A stretch of 64,000 bases of DNA from Paraburkholderia youngii (lineage in GTDB: Bacteria; Pseudomonadota; Gammaproteobacteria; Burkholderiales; Burkholderiaceae): contig NZ_JAALDK010000002.1 of the NCBI RefSeq assembly GCF_013366925.1, positions 1,302,001-1,366,000 on the forward strand. Direction: 5' to 3'. Numbering within the stretch: the first letter of the stretch is position 1; the number at the start of each line of letters is the position of its first letter. Both the position numbers and the translations under genes were made by a program. Positions 26,057 to 38,431 of this stretch are shown in pieces. The notes beneath the pieces are model-generated. The model was not told the DNA's origin and ran no database searches. It saw only the letters and a list, made by a program, of their open reading frames with translations.

Positions 26057-28741
26057 ATGCCGAATTCCGTCCCGCCGCCTCGCTCCGAACTGACGCGCCG
26101 AATCGTCGGCGATCTCGCGCATGCGGTATGGCGTTATCGCTGGCAGACCAGCGGGGCGCTCGCGCTGATGATCACGGCCCGGCTCGCGACCGTGCTGATG
26201 CCGCTCACGTTGAAGCACATCGTCGATGAGCTCGGCCATCCGCTCGCGCATGTGGCGTTTCCGGTGTTTCTCGTGCTCGCCTATGCGCTGCTGCGCTTTT
26301 TCGGCGACGCGCTGAACGAGGCGCGCGACGTCGTGTTCAGCATCGTCGTGCAGCGCACGGTCGCGGCGCTGACCGAGCGGACCTTCGCGCATCTGCACCG
26401 GTTGAGCGCGCGTTTTCATGCGCGGCGCGAGACTGGCGCGATCGTGCGCGACGTGCAGAAAGGCGCCGACGGTATCGGTTTTTTGCTCGGCACCGCACTG
26501 TTTACGATCGTGCCAACCTTCTTCGAGATCGCGGTGATCGTCGCGATCATGGTGCACGCGTACGCGCGCGAGTTCATGTTCGTGATCGTCGCGACCTTCG
26601 TGTTGTATGCGGGTTATACGTTCGTGTTCACGCGGCGGCGCGTCGCGTTCCAGCGCGCGGTCAATCTGCTCGAAGCGCAATCGGACGGACGGCTCGTCGA
26701 TAGCCTGCTGAACTACGACACGGTCAAGTACTTCGCGACCGAAGACAGCGAAACGCAACGGCTCGGCGACGTGCTGGAAAAGTGGGTCCACGCGCGCATC
26801 GCGAATCAGAACGCGTTGACCGCGTTGCACGTGGGACAGAGCGCGGTGATCGCGCTCGGGGTGGCGGGGGTCATGCTGCTCGCTGCGCAGCACGTGGTGG
26901 CCGGCAGCATGAGCGTCGGCGATCTGATTCTGGTCAACGCCTACCTGATCCAGGTCTGCATGCCGTTGAACACGCTCGGCTTCGTGTTTCGCGAGACCAA
27001 CGACGCACTCGTCAACGTCGAGCGCATGTTCGTGATTCTGGCGGCGCGCGGCCGCGTCGGCGAGGATATCGATGCACGCGACGCGCAGCCGCTGAAGGTC
27101 GGCGCGGGGCTGATCGAGTTCGAGCACGTCGATTTTGGCTACGACACCGCGCGTCAGGTGCTGCGCGATGTCGACTTCCATGCGTATCCGGGCAAGACGC
27201 TCGCGGTGGTCGGCGGCAGCGGCTCAGGCAAATCGACGCTCGTCAAGCTGCTGTTCCGGCTGTACCGGCCCGAGCGCGGCATGATCCGCATCGACGGGCA
27301 AGACATCAGCCAGGTCACGCAGCGCAGTCTGCGCGAGGCGATTGGGATCGTGCCGCAGGACACCGTGCTGTTCAATGAAACGATCGCCTACAACATTGCG
27401 TATGGACGTCCGTCGGCGACACGCGCGGATGTCGTGCGCGCCGCACGCGCCGCGCAGCTCGACGAATTCATCGAGCGCTTGCCCGATCACTACGACACGC
27501 GCGTTGGCGAGCGCGGCGTGCGGCTGTCGGGCGGCGAGCGCCAGCGCATCGCAATCGCGCGCGCGATCCTGAAGGACCCGCGCATCATCGTGTTCGACGA
27601 AGCAACCTCGGCGCTCGACACGCGCTCCGAGCGCGCGATCCAGACCGAGCTGACGCGTCTCGCGCAAGGCCGCACGTCGATCGTGATCGCGCATCGGCTT
27701 TCCACAGTCGTCGACGCGGACTGGATTCTGGTGATGGAACACGGCCAGGTGGTCGAGCAGGGCACGCATCGTGAACTGCTCGCGCGCGACGCTGTGTACG
27801 CGAAGATGTGGTCGCTGCAATGGCAGCAGGGCGAACTCGAACACGCGCAGCGCCGGCTGACTGCTCGGTCGGTCAGCGTCAGCGCGTTGACGGCGGGTGT
27901 GATCGATGCGTTGCACGACGAGATCGCCGGGCAGCGCGTGGTCGTCTACGCGGAACCGACCGACAACGAACTGCGCGTGACCGGCGACCCGAGCGTGCTG
28001 CAGCCGCTGATCGCCGAGTTGTGCCGCAACGAGATCGCGCAGGCTACGCCGGGGCAGCGCATCGCACTGCGCGCGGAGCGCCACGGCAATCACGTATGGT
28101 TCAGCGTGCTCGGCATGGGCGACCAGCCGGCCGAGCTATCGCAGGCGACGGCGCGGCAGATGGAAAGCGCGCTGGCGGCCGCGGGCGGCAGCTTCACGCT
28201 GACCCCGCTGAACGGGCGGCTCGCGTATGTCGCGATGCTGCCGTTGCGGCCGGTCGCAGATGCGCAACCGCCAGAGTCCACCGCACCGGATTCGGCCGAG
28301 CCCGCTTCGCTCGACGGCCTCTGCGTGCTCGCGATCGACGATCAGGAAGAAGCACGTGACGCGCTCGAAGCGGTGCTGAGTACGAGCGGCGCACGCGTGC
28401 GGCTGTTCGCATCCGGCCGCGAAGCGCTGGATTGGCTGCGCGCGACGGACCCGGCGCAATGGCCGCACGTGGTGCTCTGCGATCTGATGCTGGCCGGCGA
28501 AGATGGCTACGACGTGCTGCGCCGCTTGCGCGAACTGGAAGGCGAGCGGCCGTCCTTTCCGGGCAGGCCACTGCCCGCGATCGCGTTGACCGGCTATGCG
28601 GACGCGCTCGACGTTCAGCGCACGAGCAATGCTGGCTTCGACGCGCATTTGAACAAGCCGGTACCCCCCGAAGAACTGATCGCCGCGATCCGTCGGCTCG
28701 CGCCTGTACCGTCGAGCGCGGACTCGACGTTGCCAGGATAA
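26057..28741 (+). CDS. ABC exporter fused to HATPase-like and response-regulator receiver domains
   Basis: An 894-residue three-part protein. Residues about 1-340 are the six-helix membrane domain of an Atm1/HMT-type exporter. The ABC ATPase follows: Walker A with Lys392 (GGSGSGKST), signature LSGGERQR near 490, Walker B IIVFDEATSA near 510 and the H-loop IAHRLST. Residues about 605-735 resemble a histidine-kinase ATPase domain (LQPLIAELCRNEIAQATPG and a C-terminal GGSFTLTPLNGRLAYVAMLPL), but the N-box is eroded and no His phosphoacceptor domain is present. Residues 752-880 are a complete receiver: AIDDQEEARD, phospho-acceptor Asp809 (CDLMLAGEDGYD), Thr and Lys of ALTGY and NKP. The reading frame is uninterrupted. 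It suggests transport gated by phosphorylation. The partner kinase is unknown; the HK at 33013 is a candidate. Confidence 0.88.
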   Translation: MPNSVPPPRSELTRRIVGDLAHAVWRYRWQTSGALALMITARLATVLMPLTLKHIVDELGHPLAHVAFPVFLVLAYALLRFFGDALNEARDVVFSIVVQRTVAALTERTFAHLHRLSARFHARRETGAIVRDVQKGADGIGFLLGTALFTIVPTFFEIAVIVAIMVHAYAREFMFVIVATFVLYAGYTFVFTRRRVAFQRAVNLLEAQSDGRLVDSLLNYDTVKYFATEDSETQRLGDVLEKWVHARIANQNALTALHVGQSAVIALGVAGVMLLAAQHVVAGSMSVGDLILVNAYLIQVCMPLNTLGFVFRETNDALVNVERMFVILAARGRVGEDIDARDAQPLKVGAGLIEFEHVDFGYDTARQVLRDVDFHAYPGKTLAVVGGSGSGKSTLVKLLFRLYRPERGMIRIDGQDISQVTQRSLREAIGIVPQDTVLFNETIAYNIAYGRPSATRADVVRAARAAQLDEFIERLPDHYDTRVGERGVRLSGGERQRIAIARAILKDPRIIVFDEATSALDTRSERAIQTELTRLAQGRTSIVIAHRLSTVVDADWILVMEHGQVVEQGTHRELLARDAVYAKMWSLQWQQGELEHAQRRLTARSVSVSALTAGVIDALHDEIAGQRVVVYAEPTDNELRVTGDPSVLQPLIAELCRNEIAQATPGQRIALRAERHGNHVWFSVLGMGDQPAELSQATARQMESALAAAGGSFTLTPLNGRLAYVAMLPLRPVADAQPPESTAPDSAEPASLDGLCVLAIDDQEEARDALEAVLSTSGARVRLFASGREALDWLRATDPAQWPHVVLCDLMLAGEDGYDVLRRLRELEGERPSFPGRPLPAIALTGYADALDVQRTSNAGFDAHLNKPVPPEELIAAIRRLAPVPSSADSTLPG

Positions 28742-28762
28742 GGAAAGCGCGTGATTCGGGTC

Positions 28763-29695
28763 TCAGGTCGGCGCGTCGAACTTGCCGCCCACGGACGTCG
28801 TGGCGGACGCGTCGAGATTGCGCTCGGCCGCGCGCACGCGGTCGCGCATCGCGAGGATCGACTGCGGAACCACACGGCGTTCTCGCACGGTCCACGCAAG
28901 CCCAGCCAGCAATTGGATGCCGTCACGAACCAGTGTGCCTTCCCGCGCGAACACGTCGAGGGCGCGCAGCGTCGCGCTCATCGCTTCGCCCAACGGCAGA
29001 CGCAGCCATGCCACCCACGCGGCATTGCGCGCGAGCATGCGTCGCCGCAACGCGCTGTCGCGCACCGGCGACGGACGATGCTGGAGCGTCAACTGCTCGC
29101 AGTAGGCGATCGCCTGTCCCGAGGCGAGCACGTCGAGGGAAACGAGTGTTTCCTCGCCGCCGATGAAAAGGCGCGGCTCATAGCCGCCGACCTCGCGAAA
29201 CAGCGCTGTACGAAACACGCACGCGCCCGCCATATAGCCGATCAAAGCAGGCCCGGGCAGGCCGACACGTCCCAGCGGGCTTGCGCTCATCAACGCACAA
29301 GTTGGGTCCGTCGCGTCGTCCGCGCCCACGGCCACGCGCGCATTCAGCACGCCGACGCGTGGCCATGCGTCGAGCAATTGCACCGCGCGTTCGAGCGAGC
29401 CGGGCTCCCACCACGTGTCGTCATCGCAAAACGCTACATAGTCGGTCTCGACGCACGCGACCGCGTGGTTGCGGCCCGCCGCGCCGAGATTGCCGTTGCA
29501 TTCGACGACGCGAACGCTCGGATAGCGCGCTTTGACGAGTGCGACCGTGTTGTCGGTAGAGCCGTTGTCGGCGACGATGATTGGCGGGTTTTCAGGTAAC
29601 GCGAGCAGACGTTCCAGGGTGGCGAGCAATTCGCCCGCACGGTTATGCGTAAGAACGACGACCGAAATGCGCGGGTGGGCGGCTATTGTTCGCAT
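28763..29695 (-). CDS. GT2 family glycosyltransferase
   Basis: A 310-residue GT-A glycosyltransferase with ISVVVLTHNRAGELLATL, VADNGSTDNT, the metal-binding CDDDTWWEPGSL and, in the acceptor part, FIGGEETLVSLDVL. There is no obvious membrane anchor except a moderately hydrophobic C-terminal third. The next upstream gene on this strand is a PIG-L deacetylase ending at 29754, so the pair is probably co-transcribed: the deacetylase and transferase may act on the same N-acetylated sugar. The ATG at 29695 is favoured because motif I begins ten residues later; an alternative start at 29785 would overlap the deacetylase gene. Confidence 0.85.
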   Translation of the reverse strand: MRTIAAHPRISVVVLTHNRAGELLATLERLLALPENPPIIVADNGSTDNTVALVKARYPSVRVVECNGNLGAAGRNHAVACVETDYVAFCDDDTWWEPGSLERAVQLLDAWPRVGVLNARVAVGADDATDPTCALMSASPLGRVGLPGPALIGYMAGACVFRTALFREVGGYEPRLFIGGEETLVSLDVLASGQAIAYCEQLTLQHRPSPVRDSALRRRMLARNAAWVAWLRLPLGEAMSATLRALDVFAREGTLVRDGIQLLAGLAWTVRERRVVPQSILAMRDRVRAAERNLDASATTSVGGKFDAPT

Positions 29696-29753
29696 GCTAA
29701 GCAATCGCTTCGACGGTTGGACAGCGATGGCGAAGCAAACCCCGTGCCCTGCG

Positions 29754-30461
29754 TCACTCGTTTTGCGGATGCCGACTCGATTCATCGCGGCTGAGCTGCC
29801 AATAGCGTTCGGCCGAAAAGAGGCTTGCCTGTCCGTCGGGACCGAACGCGCGCAATTGGCTGCGATAGGCGCCGAGTGCCGCGCGCTTCAGGCGCTCGTG
29901 TTGCGTCGTGCCGGGCACGTCCAACGTGTGCGGCGCATCAGCGGCATAGCCGCGTGTCGCGAGGTCGCATAGGCGCGCTTGCACGACGCCGGACATGCGC
30001 CGGTAGGGCACGTCCTCATAGGCGATGAAGCGCGCGGCTGGCTGACGCCGCATCAGTGCGAGACAGGCATTGGCCACCATAACGTGATCCGAATGGAAGA
30101 GGCCCAACGGCATCAGGACACGCGTGGGTTTCGCTTGAGCAACTGTCTGGCTCAACGCCGTCGTCAGCTCGTCCGCAGCGGGCGACGCATGGTATTGCGC
30201 GTCGCGAAACAGCAAATGCACGGGCATCGCCGACAGCAGCCCAAGCGCCTCCCGGTCTTCCGCCTGACGTGTGCGCATCGCTTCGAACGCGTCGGCGAAA
30301 CCGGCCGCGCGGTCCCAATCGGTCGTGATGTTCTCGGCGGGCGGCGCGGTGAAAACCGTGCAAACGACCGTGCCGGGATGCGCGGCGAGCAGAAGTCCGC
30401 AACTGAGGACCGCATCGTCGAGATGCGGCGAGATGACGAGCAGGCGCTGGTTCGATTCCAT
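29754..30461 (-). CDS. PIG-L family N-deacetylase
   Basis: A 235-residue zinc-dependent deacetylase of the PIG-L/LmbE family, which removes acetyl from GlcNAc-type sugars. Zinc ligands and catalytic Asp are visible in ISPHLDDAVLSCG (His, Asp, Asp) and in LFHSDHVMVANA (third His ligand region). No signal peptide. The ATG at 30461 is preferred to an in-frame TTG at 30476. Neighbours: the GT2 gene follows in the same direction and a flavoprotein gene diverges 105 bases upstream. Confidence 0.88.
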   Translation of the reverse strand: MESNQRLLVISPHLDDAVLSCGLLLAAHPGTVVCTVFTAPPAENITTDWDRAAGFADAFEAMRTRQAEDREALGLLSAMPVHLLFRDAQYHASPAADELTTALSQTVAQAKPTRVLMPLGLFHSDHVMVANACLALMRRQPAARFIAYEDVPYRRMSGVVQARLCDLATRGYAADAPHTLDVPGTTQHERLKRAALGAYRSQLRAFGPDGQASLFSAERYWQLSRDESSRHPQNE

Positions 30462-30565
30462 ACCGGCGGTGAGCAAGCTGCGTTCCGCGGTCGCGGCGCG
30501 CGACGGGGCGGCGCTGGAACAGCCCTTGCTGACCTGCGGTTCTACTACCGCCTACAACTTCAGCC

Positions 30566-31669
30566 ATGAGCCCGCCTGCCAAACCGCCCGATCACGTCCG
30601 TACCGTCGAAGTCCGCAAAGGTCAGGTAACCGAAGCAATGTCCCGCGACGCATTTCGCGAGCGTTTCATGGCCCGCTTCTACGACCCGGCATTTCGGGCG
30701 GAAGACGAATCGCTCGCGCGGCTCGAAGCGATCGCGTGGGATGCTTACTCGCAAGGCCGCAAGGCGCCGGTCACCGAAAAGGCCGGCCCGGGATTCGCCG
30801 ACCCGGACTACGACCTGTCGGTCGAATGGCGTGCCGCGAGCGAGCACGTGAAGGCGGCGCAGGCGCGACAGCGCGATCCGGCGACGCGCTCGCGCGTGCT
30901 CGTGATCAACGCGTCCTCGCGCAACGACTACACGTGCCCCGGCGAGATGTCGAAGAGCTTCCGGCTCGCGAAGATCGCGCAACAGGCGCTCGAACGCCGG
31001 ACCTTCGACGTCGATTTCCTCGACCTGTCGCGCCTGAACTCCGACCGCGACCTGCACATTCATCCGTGCAAAGGCTGTGTGTCGACCGCGATGCCGCTGT
31101 GTCACTGGCCTTGCAGCTGTTATCCGAACCATTCGCTCGGGCTCGTCAACGACTGGATGAACGACATCTACGAGCGCTTTGCCGCCTGCCACGGCGTGCT
31201 GATCGTGACGCCGGTCTACTGGTATCAGGTGTCCGCGCCGCTGAAGCTGATGATGGATCGCCTCGTTTGCGCCGACGGCGGCAATCCCGATCCCACTTCG
31301 ACGCACGGCAAGAAAGCGGACGAAGCGAAGCGTCTCGAACTGGCCGGCTGGGACTATCCGAAACATCTGGCTGGCCGGGCCTATGGCGTCGTCGTGCATG
31401 GCGACGTCGCCGGCATCGAGGACTCGCGCAGGGCGCTCGCCGACTGGCTCGGCTGGATGGGCTTCGTCGAAGCGGGCGCGAAGTCGCGGCTCGATCGCTT
31501 TATCGGCTATTACGAGCCTTATGCGACCAGCCATGAGGCGCTCGATCGCGACGAGGACATGCAGCAGGAAGTGGCCAACGTGGCCCAGGCCGTCGCGACC
31601 TGCGTCGAGCAGATTCGTGGCGGGCGCAAGGAACCGGACGACGGCCTTGGCACGCCGCGCGCCAAATGA
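30566..31669 (+). CDS. NAD(P)H-dependent FMN oxidoreductase (flavodoxin fold)
   Basis: A 367-residue flavoprotein. The C-terminal two thirds are a flavodoxin-like FMN reductase domain: VLVINASSRNDYTCPGEMSK (phosphate loop) around residue 112, a CKGCVSTAMPLCHWPCSCYP cysteine-rich stretch near 170 and VTPVYWYQVSAPLKLMMDRL near 215. The first hundred residues form an extra helical region (ARFYDPAFRAEDESLARLEAI) that ordinary members lack. The five cysteines in twenty residues could bind a metal or form a redox site. It precedes the PSD-type decarboxylase by 28 bases and is probably in the same operon. Confidence 0.82.
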   Translation: MSPPAKPPDHVRTVEVRKGQVTEAMSRDAFRERFMARFYDPAFRAEDESLARLEAIAWDAYSQGRKAPVTEKAGPGFADPDYDLSVEWRAASEHVKAAQARQRDPATRSRVLVINASSRNDYTCPGEMSKSFRLAKIAQQALERRTFDVDFLDLSRLNSDRDLHIHPCKGCVSTAMPLCHWPCSCYPNHSLGLVNDWMNDIYERFAACHGVLIVTPVYWYQVSAPLKLMMDRLVCADGGNPDPTSTHGKKADEAKRLELAGWDYPKHLAGRAYGVVVHGDVAGIEDSRRALADWLGWMGFVEAGAKSRLDRFIGYYEPYATSHEALDRDEDMQQEVANVAQAVATCVEQIRGGRKEPDDGLGTPRAK

Positions 31670-31697
31670 TCCCCAACTCAGATAAGAAAGGCGAAGC

Positions 31698-32984
31698 ATG
31701 ACGAACGACGAAGTGGCGAGCCCGCGCACGCAACGGCGCCGGCTCGGAGGATGGCTGCCGCGCGACGAAGCGCATCTCGTGCGCTACCGGACCGCGCTGG
31801 CCGCGAAAGCGCGCGAACGCGCGCGCACGGCGCCACGCACGCGTGCCGTCGCGGAACTCGCGGCGCTGATCGAAGGCGATCCGGTGCTGCGCATGGATAT
31901 GACGCGGGCCATCATGCAGGCACAGCAAGCGGGCTACGTGCTCGGCTATGCAACGATCGACGAGCTGATGACGCTCGTCGATTACCTGATGACCTACGCG
32001 CCGCCGTTCAGCGAATCCGATCTGATTCATTGTCCGCTGAACGCGGTGCTCGACTGGCCGATGTGCATGCCGTCCGGCTATGCACTGTTTCGCGACCCGG
32101 CGCTCAACGCGCAGCTCAAGCACGTGCTGAATTGCTGGTGCGGCTTTCTGAGCGGTCCGCATTCACGCGAACATTTAAATACGTCGTCGCCCGACGGCTG
32201 GTTCAGCTCCGAGGCCGACAAACGGATCGGCCTCGCGCAATTCGCTTGCGATCCCGAGCAACCGTATTGGGGCTTTACGTCGTGGAACGATTTCTTCACG
32301 CGGCGCTTCCGTCCCGGCATGCGGCCCGTCGAGGAGCCGGACAACGACAAGCTGATCGTCAGCGCGTGCGAGGCGACGCCGTACAACGTGCAGCACGGCG
32401 TGAAGCTGCGCGACACGTTCTGGATCAAGTCACAGCCGTATTCGCTCGAAGACATGCTGAGCTCGCGCGAGCGCGAACTGGCGCGGCGCTTCGAGGGCGG
32501 CTCGGTGTATCAGGCCTTTCTGAGCGCGTTCAACTATCACCGCTGGCATGCGCCGGTCAGTGGCGTGATCTCGCGCGCGTACGCGGCGGACGGCAGTTAC
32601 TATTCGACCGCCGATAGCGAAGGCGAAGACCCGAGCGGGCTCAACGATTCGCAGGGCTACATCACGGCGCTCGCGGCGCGCGCGGTGATCGTGATCGAAT
32701 GCGACGATGCGGCGGTGGGGCAGGTGGCGTGCGTGTTCGTCGGCATGGCGGACGTGTCGTCGTGCATCATCGAGGCGTTGCCGGGTCAGCGCGTCCGAAA
32801 GGGCGATGAGTTGGGGTTTTTCCAGTACGGCGGATCGACTTGCTGCCTGGTGTTCGAGCCGGGCGTGATAGAGCGCTTCGTCGTCGAGCCGCCGTTCGGC
32901 GACAAGCAGTCGCCGATCAAGGTCAACGCGGCCGTTGCAAGGGCCGGGTCGCGCAACGCATCGCCGTCGCAAAGCAACGGCTAG
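31698..32984 (+). CDS. Phosphatidylserine-decarboxylase-family pyruvoyl enzyme (PSDC/PsiD-like)
   Basis: A 428-residue member of the PSD superfamily with the extra N-terminal domain found in fungal PsiD-like tryptophan decarboxylases. That N-terminal domain spans about residues 20-190 (DLIHCPLNAVLDWPMCMPSGY) and the PSD domain 200-410: WNDFFTRRFRPG, FNYHRWHAPVSG and the self-cleavage site GGST at residues 378-381, where Ser380 would become the pyruvoyl group. The usual membrane-targeting elements of housekeeping PSD are missing, so a soluble amino-acid decarboxylase is as likely as a lipid enzyme. Substrate not known. It follows the FMN reductase by 28 bases with an AAAGGCGAAGC ribosome site. 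Confidence 0.85.
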   Translation: MTNDEVASPRTQRRRLGGWLPRDEAHLVRYRTALAAKARERARTAPRTRAVAELAALIEGDPVLRMDMTRAIMQAQQAGYVLGYATIDELMTLVDYLMTYAPPFSESDLIHCPLNAVLDWPMCMPSGYALFRDPALNAQLKHVLNCWCGFLSGPHSREHLNTSSPDGWFSSEADKRIGLAQFACDPEQPYWGFTSWNDFFTRRFRPGMRPVEEPDNDKLIVSACEATPYNVQHGVKLRDTFWIKSQPYSLEDMLSSRERELARRFEGGSVYQAFLSAFNYHRWHAPVSGVISRAYAADGSYYSTADSEGEDPSGLNDSQGYITALAARAVIVIECDDAAVGQVACVFVGMADVSSCIIEALPGQRVRKGDELGFFQYGGSTCCLVFEPGVIERFVVEPPFGDKQSPIKVNAAVARAGSRNASPSQSNG

Positions 32985-33012
32985 ACGCGCTGCGCGCCGC
33001 CGGGCGGCGGAT

Positions 33013-37095
<4,083 letters not shown>

Positions 37096-37201
37096 GGCTG
37101 CGTGTCCCTTCTTGGAAAAGGATAGTGTTCAGCGGTGGATTTTTATAGGGCCGCGAGCCCATTTCTTGCTCGGCCCGGATCGTTATTATCCCGCATTGCA
37201 C

Positions 37202-38191
37202 TCATTTTTCCAGCAGCATGGACTGCAACAGTTCGGCCGCGTGGCCCGCGCGCCGGGCATTGTCCTCCTCGCGTCGTTGCGCGGCGGTGTCCCCTATCGC
37301 CGCGAAGTGTTCGCCGAGCTCGCGGCTGAACATTTCGCGCTCGCGCAGCGCCCGCAGCGCATTGCGCAGAGACATCTCCGCATCGATCATGCGGCCGTCG
37401 TCGAGCGACGCGGCCGAATACGCATGGCCGGTATGGCAGCGGTAACGCATCACGCGCGAACCGATGATGCGCCACAGTGTGCCGTTGCATTCGGGGCATG
37501 TGAAAGTCGACGGCGTGGCCAGTCCCCGGATGGCGTCGAACGGCGCGGCGCCGGACAGCCACGCGCGCTGTTCGAGGACGACGCGGTCGGAGGCCTCGCG
37601 CTGCGCCGGCCCGATATTTACCGGCGGGTTGGCAATGCCGCCGGTCAGTTTTACCAGACATGGGCCCAGTTGCTGGAGCGGCAGCACGTGATCGGCGAAG
37701 GGTGTTGCATGCCGTGGCATCTCGCTCGCGAACGCGTCGTCGGGGTCCTGCACGACCGTCGTGCCGCCGCACGCCTGGATCGCTTCGAGGCCCGCGGCGC
37801 CATCGTCGAGCAGGCCGGTCAGGATCACGCCGATCGCGCGCGGTCCCATCTGCGCGGCCGCGCTGCGAAACAGCGGGTCGATCGCGGGGCGCGCGAAATT
37901 TTCCTTCGCGCCATGCAGGAGCCGCAACTGCCCATCGTCTACCACGAGGTGCCGATCGGGCGGCGCCACGTAAATTCTGCCGGGCGCGTAATGTTCGCCA
38001 TCCTGCGCGTGCTTGGCGGGCAGCGGGCCGGCCTGGTTCAGAAGCGTGGGGAGCATGCTGCCGTGCGCGCCGATGTGCAGCACGACGGCGATGCTGGCGG
38101 GCATATCGACGGGAAGCTGCGAGGCAAGCGCGCGCAGCGCGTCGACACCTCCCGAGGACGTGCCGATTACGATGAAATCACGGTGGGTCAA
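37202..38191 (-). CDS. Stand-alone CheB-type methylesterase with zinc-ribbon-like end
   Basis: A 329-residue protein: a CheB catalytic domain without the receiver (residues 5-195; IGTSSGGVDAL with the nucleophile, LHIGAHGSML, LTGLLDDGAAGL) and a C-terminal part with CPECNG and YRCHTGHAYS, which looks like a C2-C/H zinc ribbon. The start is a TTG at 38191 with GGAG five bases ahead; no ATG gives the complete first strand. Without a receiver it is not regulated like classical CheB. It lies between two CheB-CheR chimeras and may share their targets. Confidence 0.87.
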   Translation of the reverse strand: MTHRDFIVIGTSSGGVDALRALASQLPVDMPASIAVVLHIGAHGSMLPTLLNQAGPLPAKHAQDGEHYAPGRIYVAPPDRHLVVDDGQLRLLHGAKENFARPAIDPLFRSAAAQMGPRAIGVILTGLLDDGAAGLEAIQACGGTTVVQDPDDAFASEMPRHATPFADHVLPLQQLGPCLVKLTGGIANPPVNIGPAQREASDRVVLEQRAWLSGAAPFDAIRGLATPSTFTCPECNGTLWRIIGSRVMRYRCHTGHAYSAASLDDGRMIDAEMSLRNALRALREREMFSRELGEHFAAIGDTAAQRREEDNARRAGHAAELLQSMLLEK

Positions 38192-38431
38192 GTGGACTCC
38201 GGGACGTGGAAGCAGGACGGGAAAGCGGGCCTTTCGTGTCAGTCAGTAATGAGCAAGCGATATGCCGTCCGGGCATTTTTATTGCGCCGTCGTCGGTGCA
38301 AGCGTCCTCGCGCCGGCACCGGTTTTCAGCCTGCGCCACAAATCGGCCAAGCTGGCCGAAAGCGCCGCCCGCCACGCACAGGCATATGATGAACGTGTAA
38401 GGACAGGCGTGCCGGACATGGCCGGCACGAT

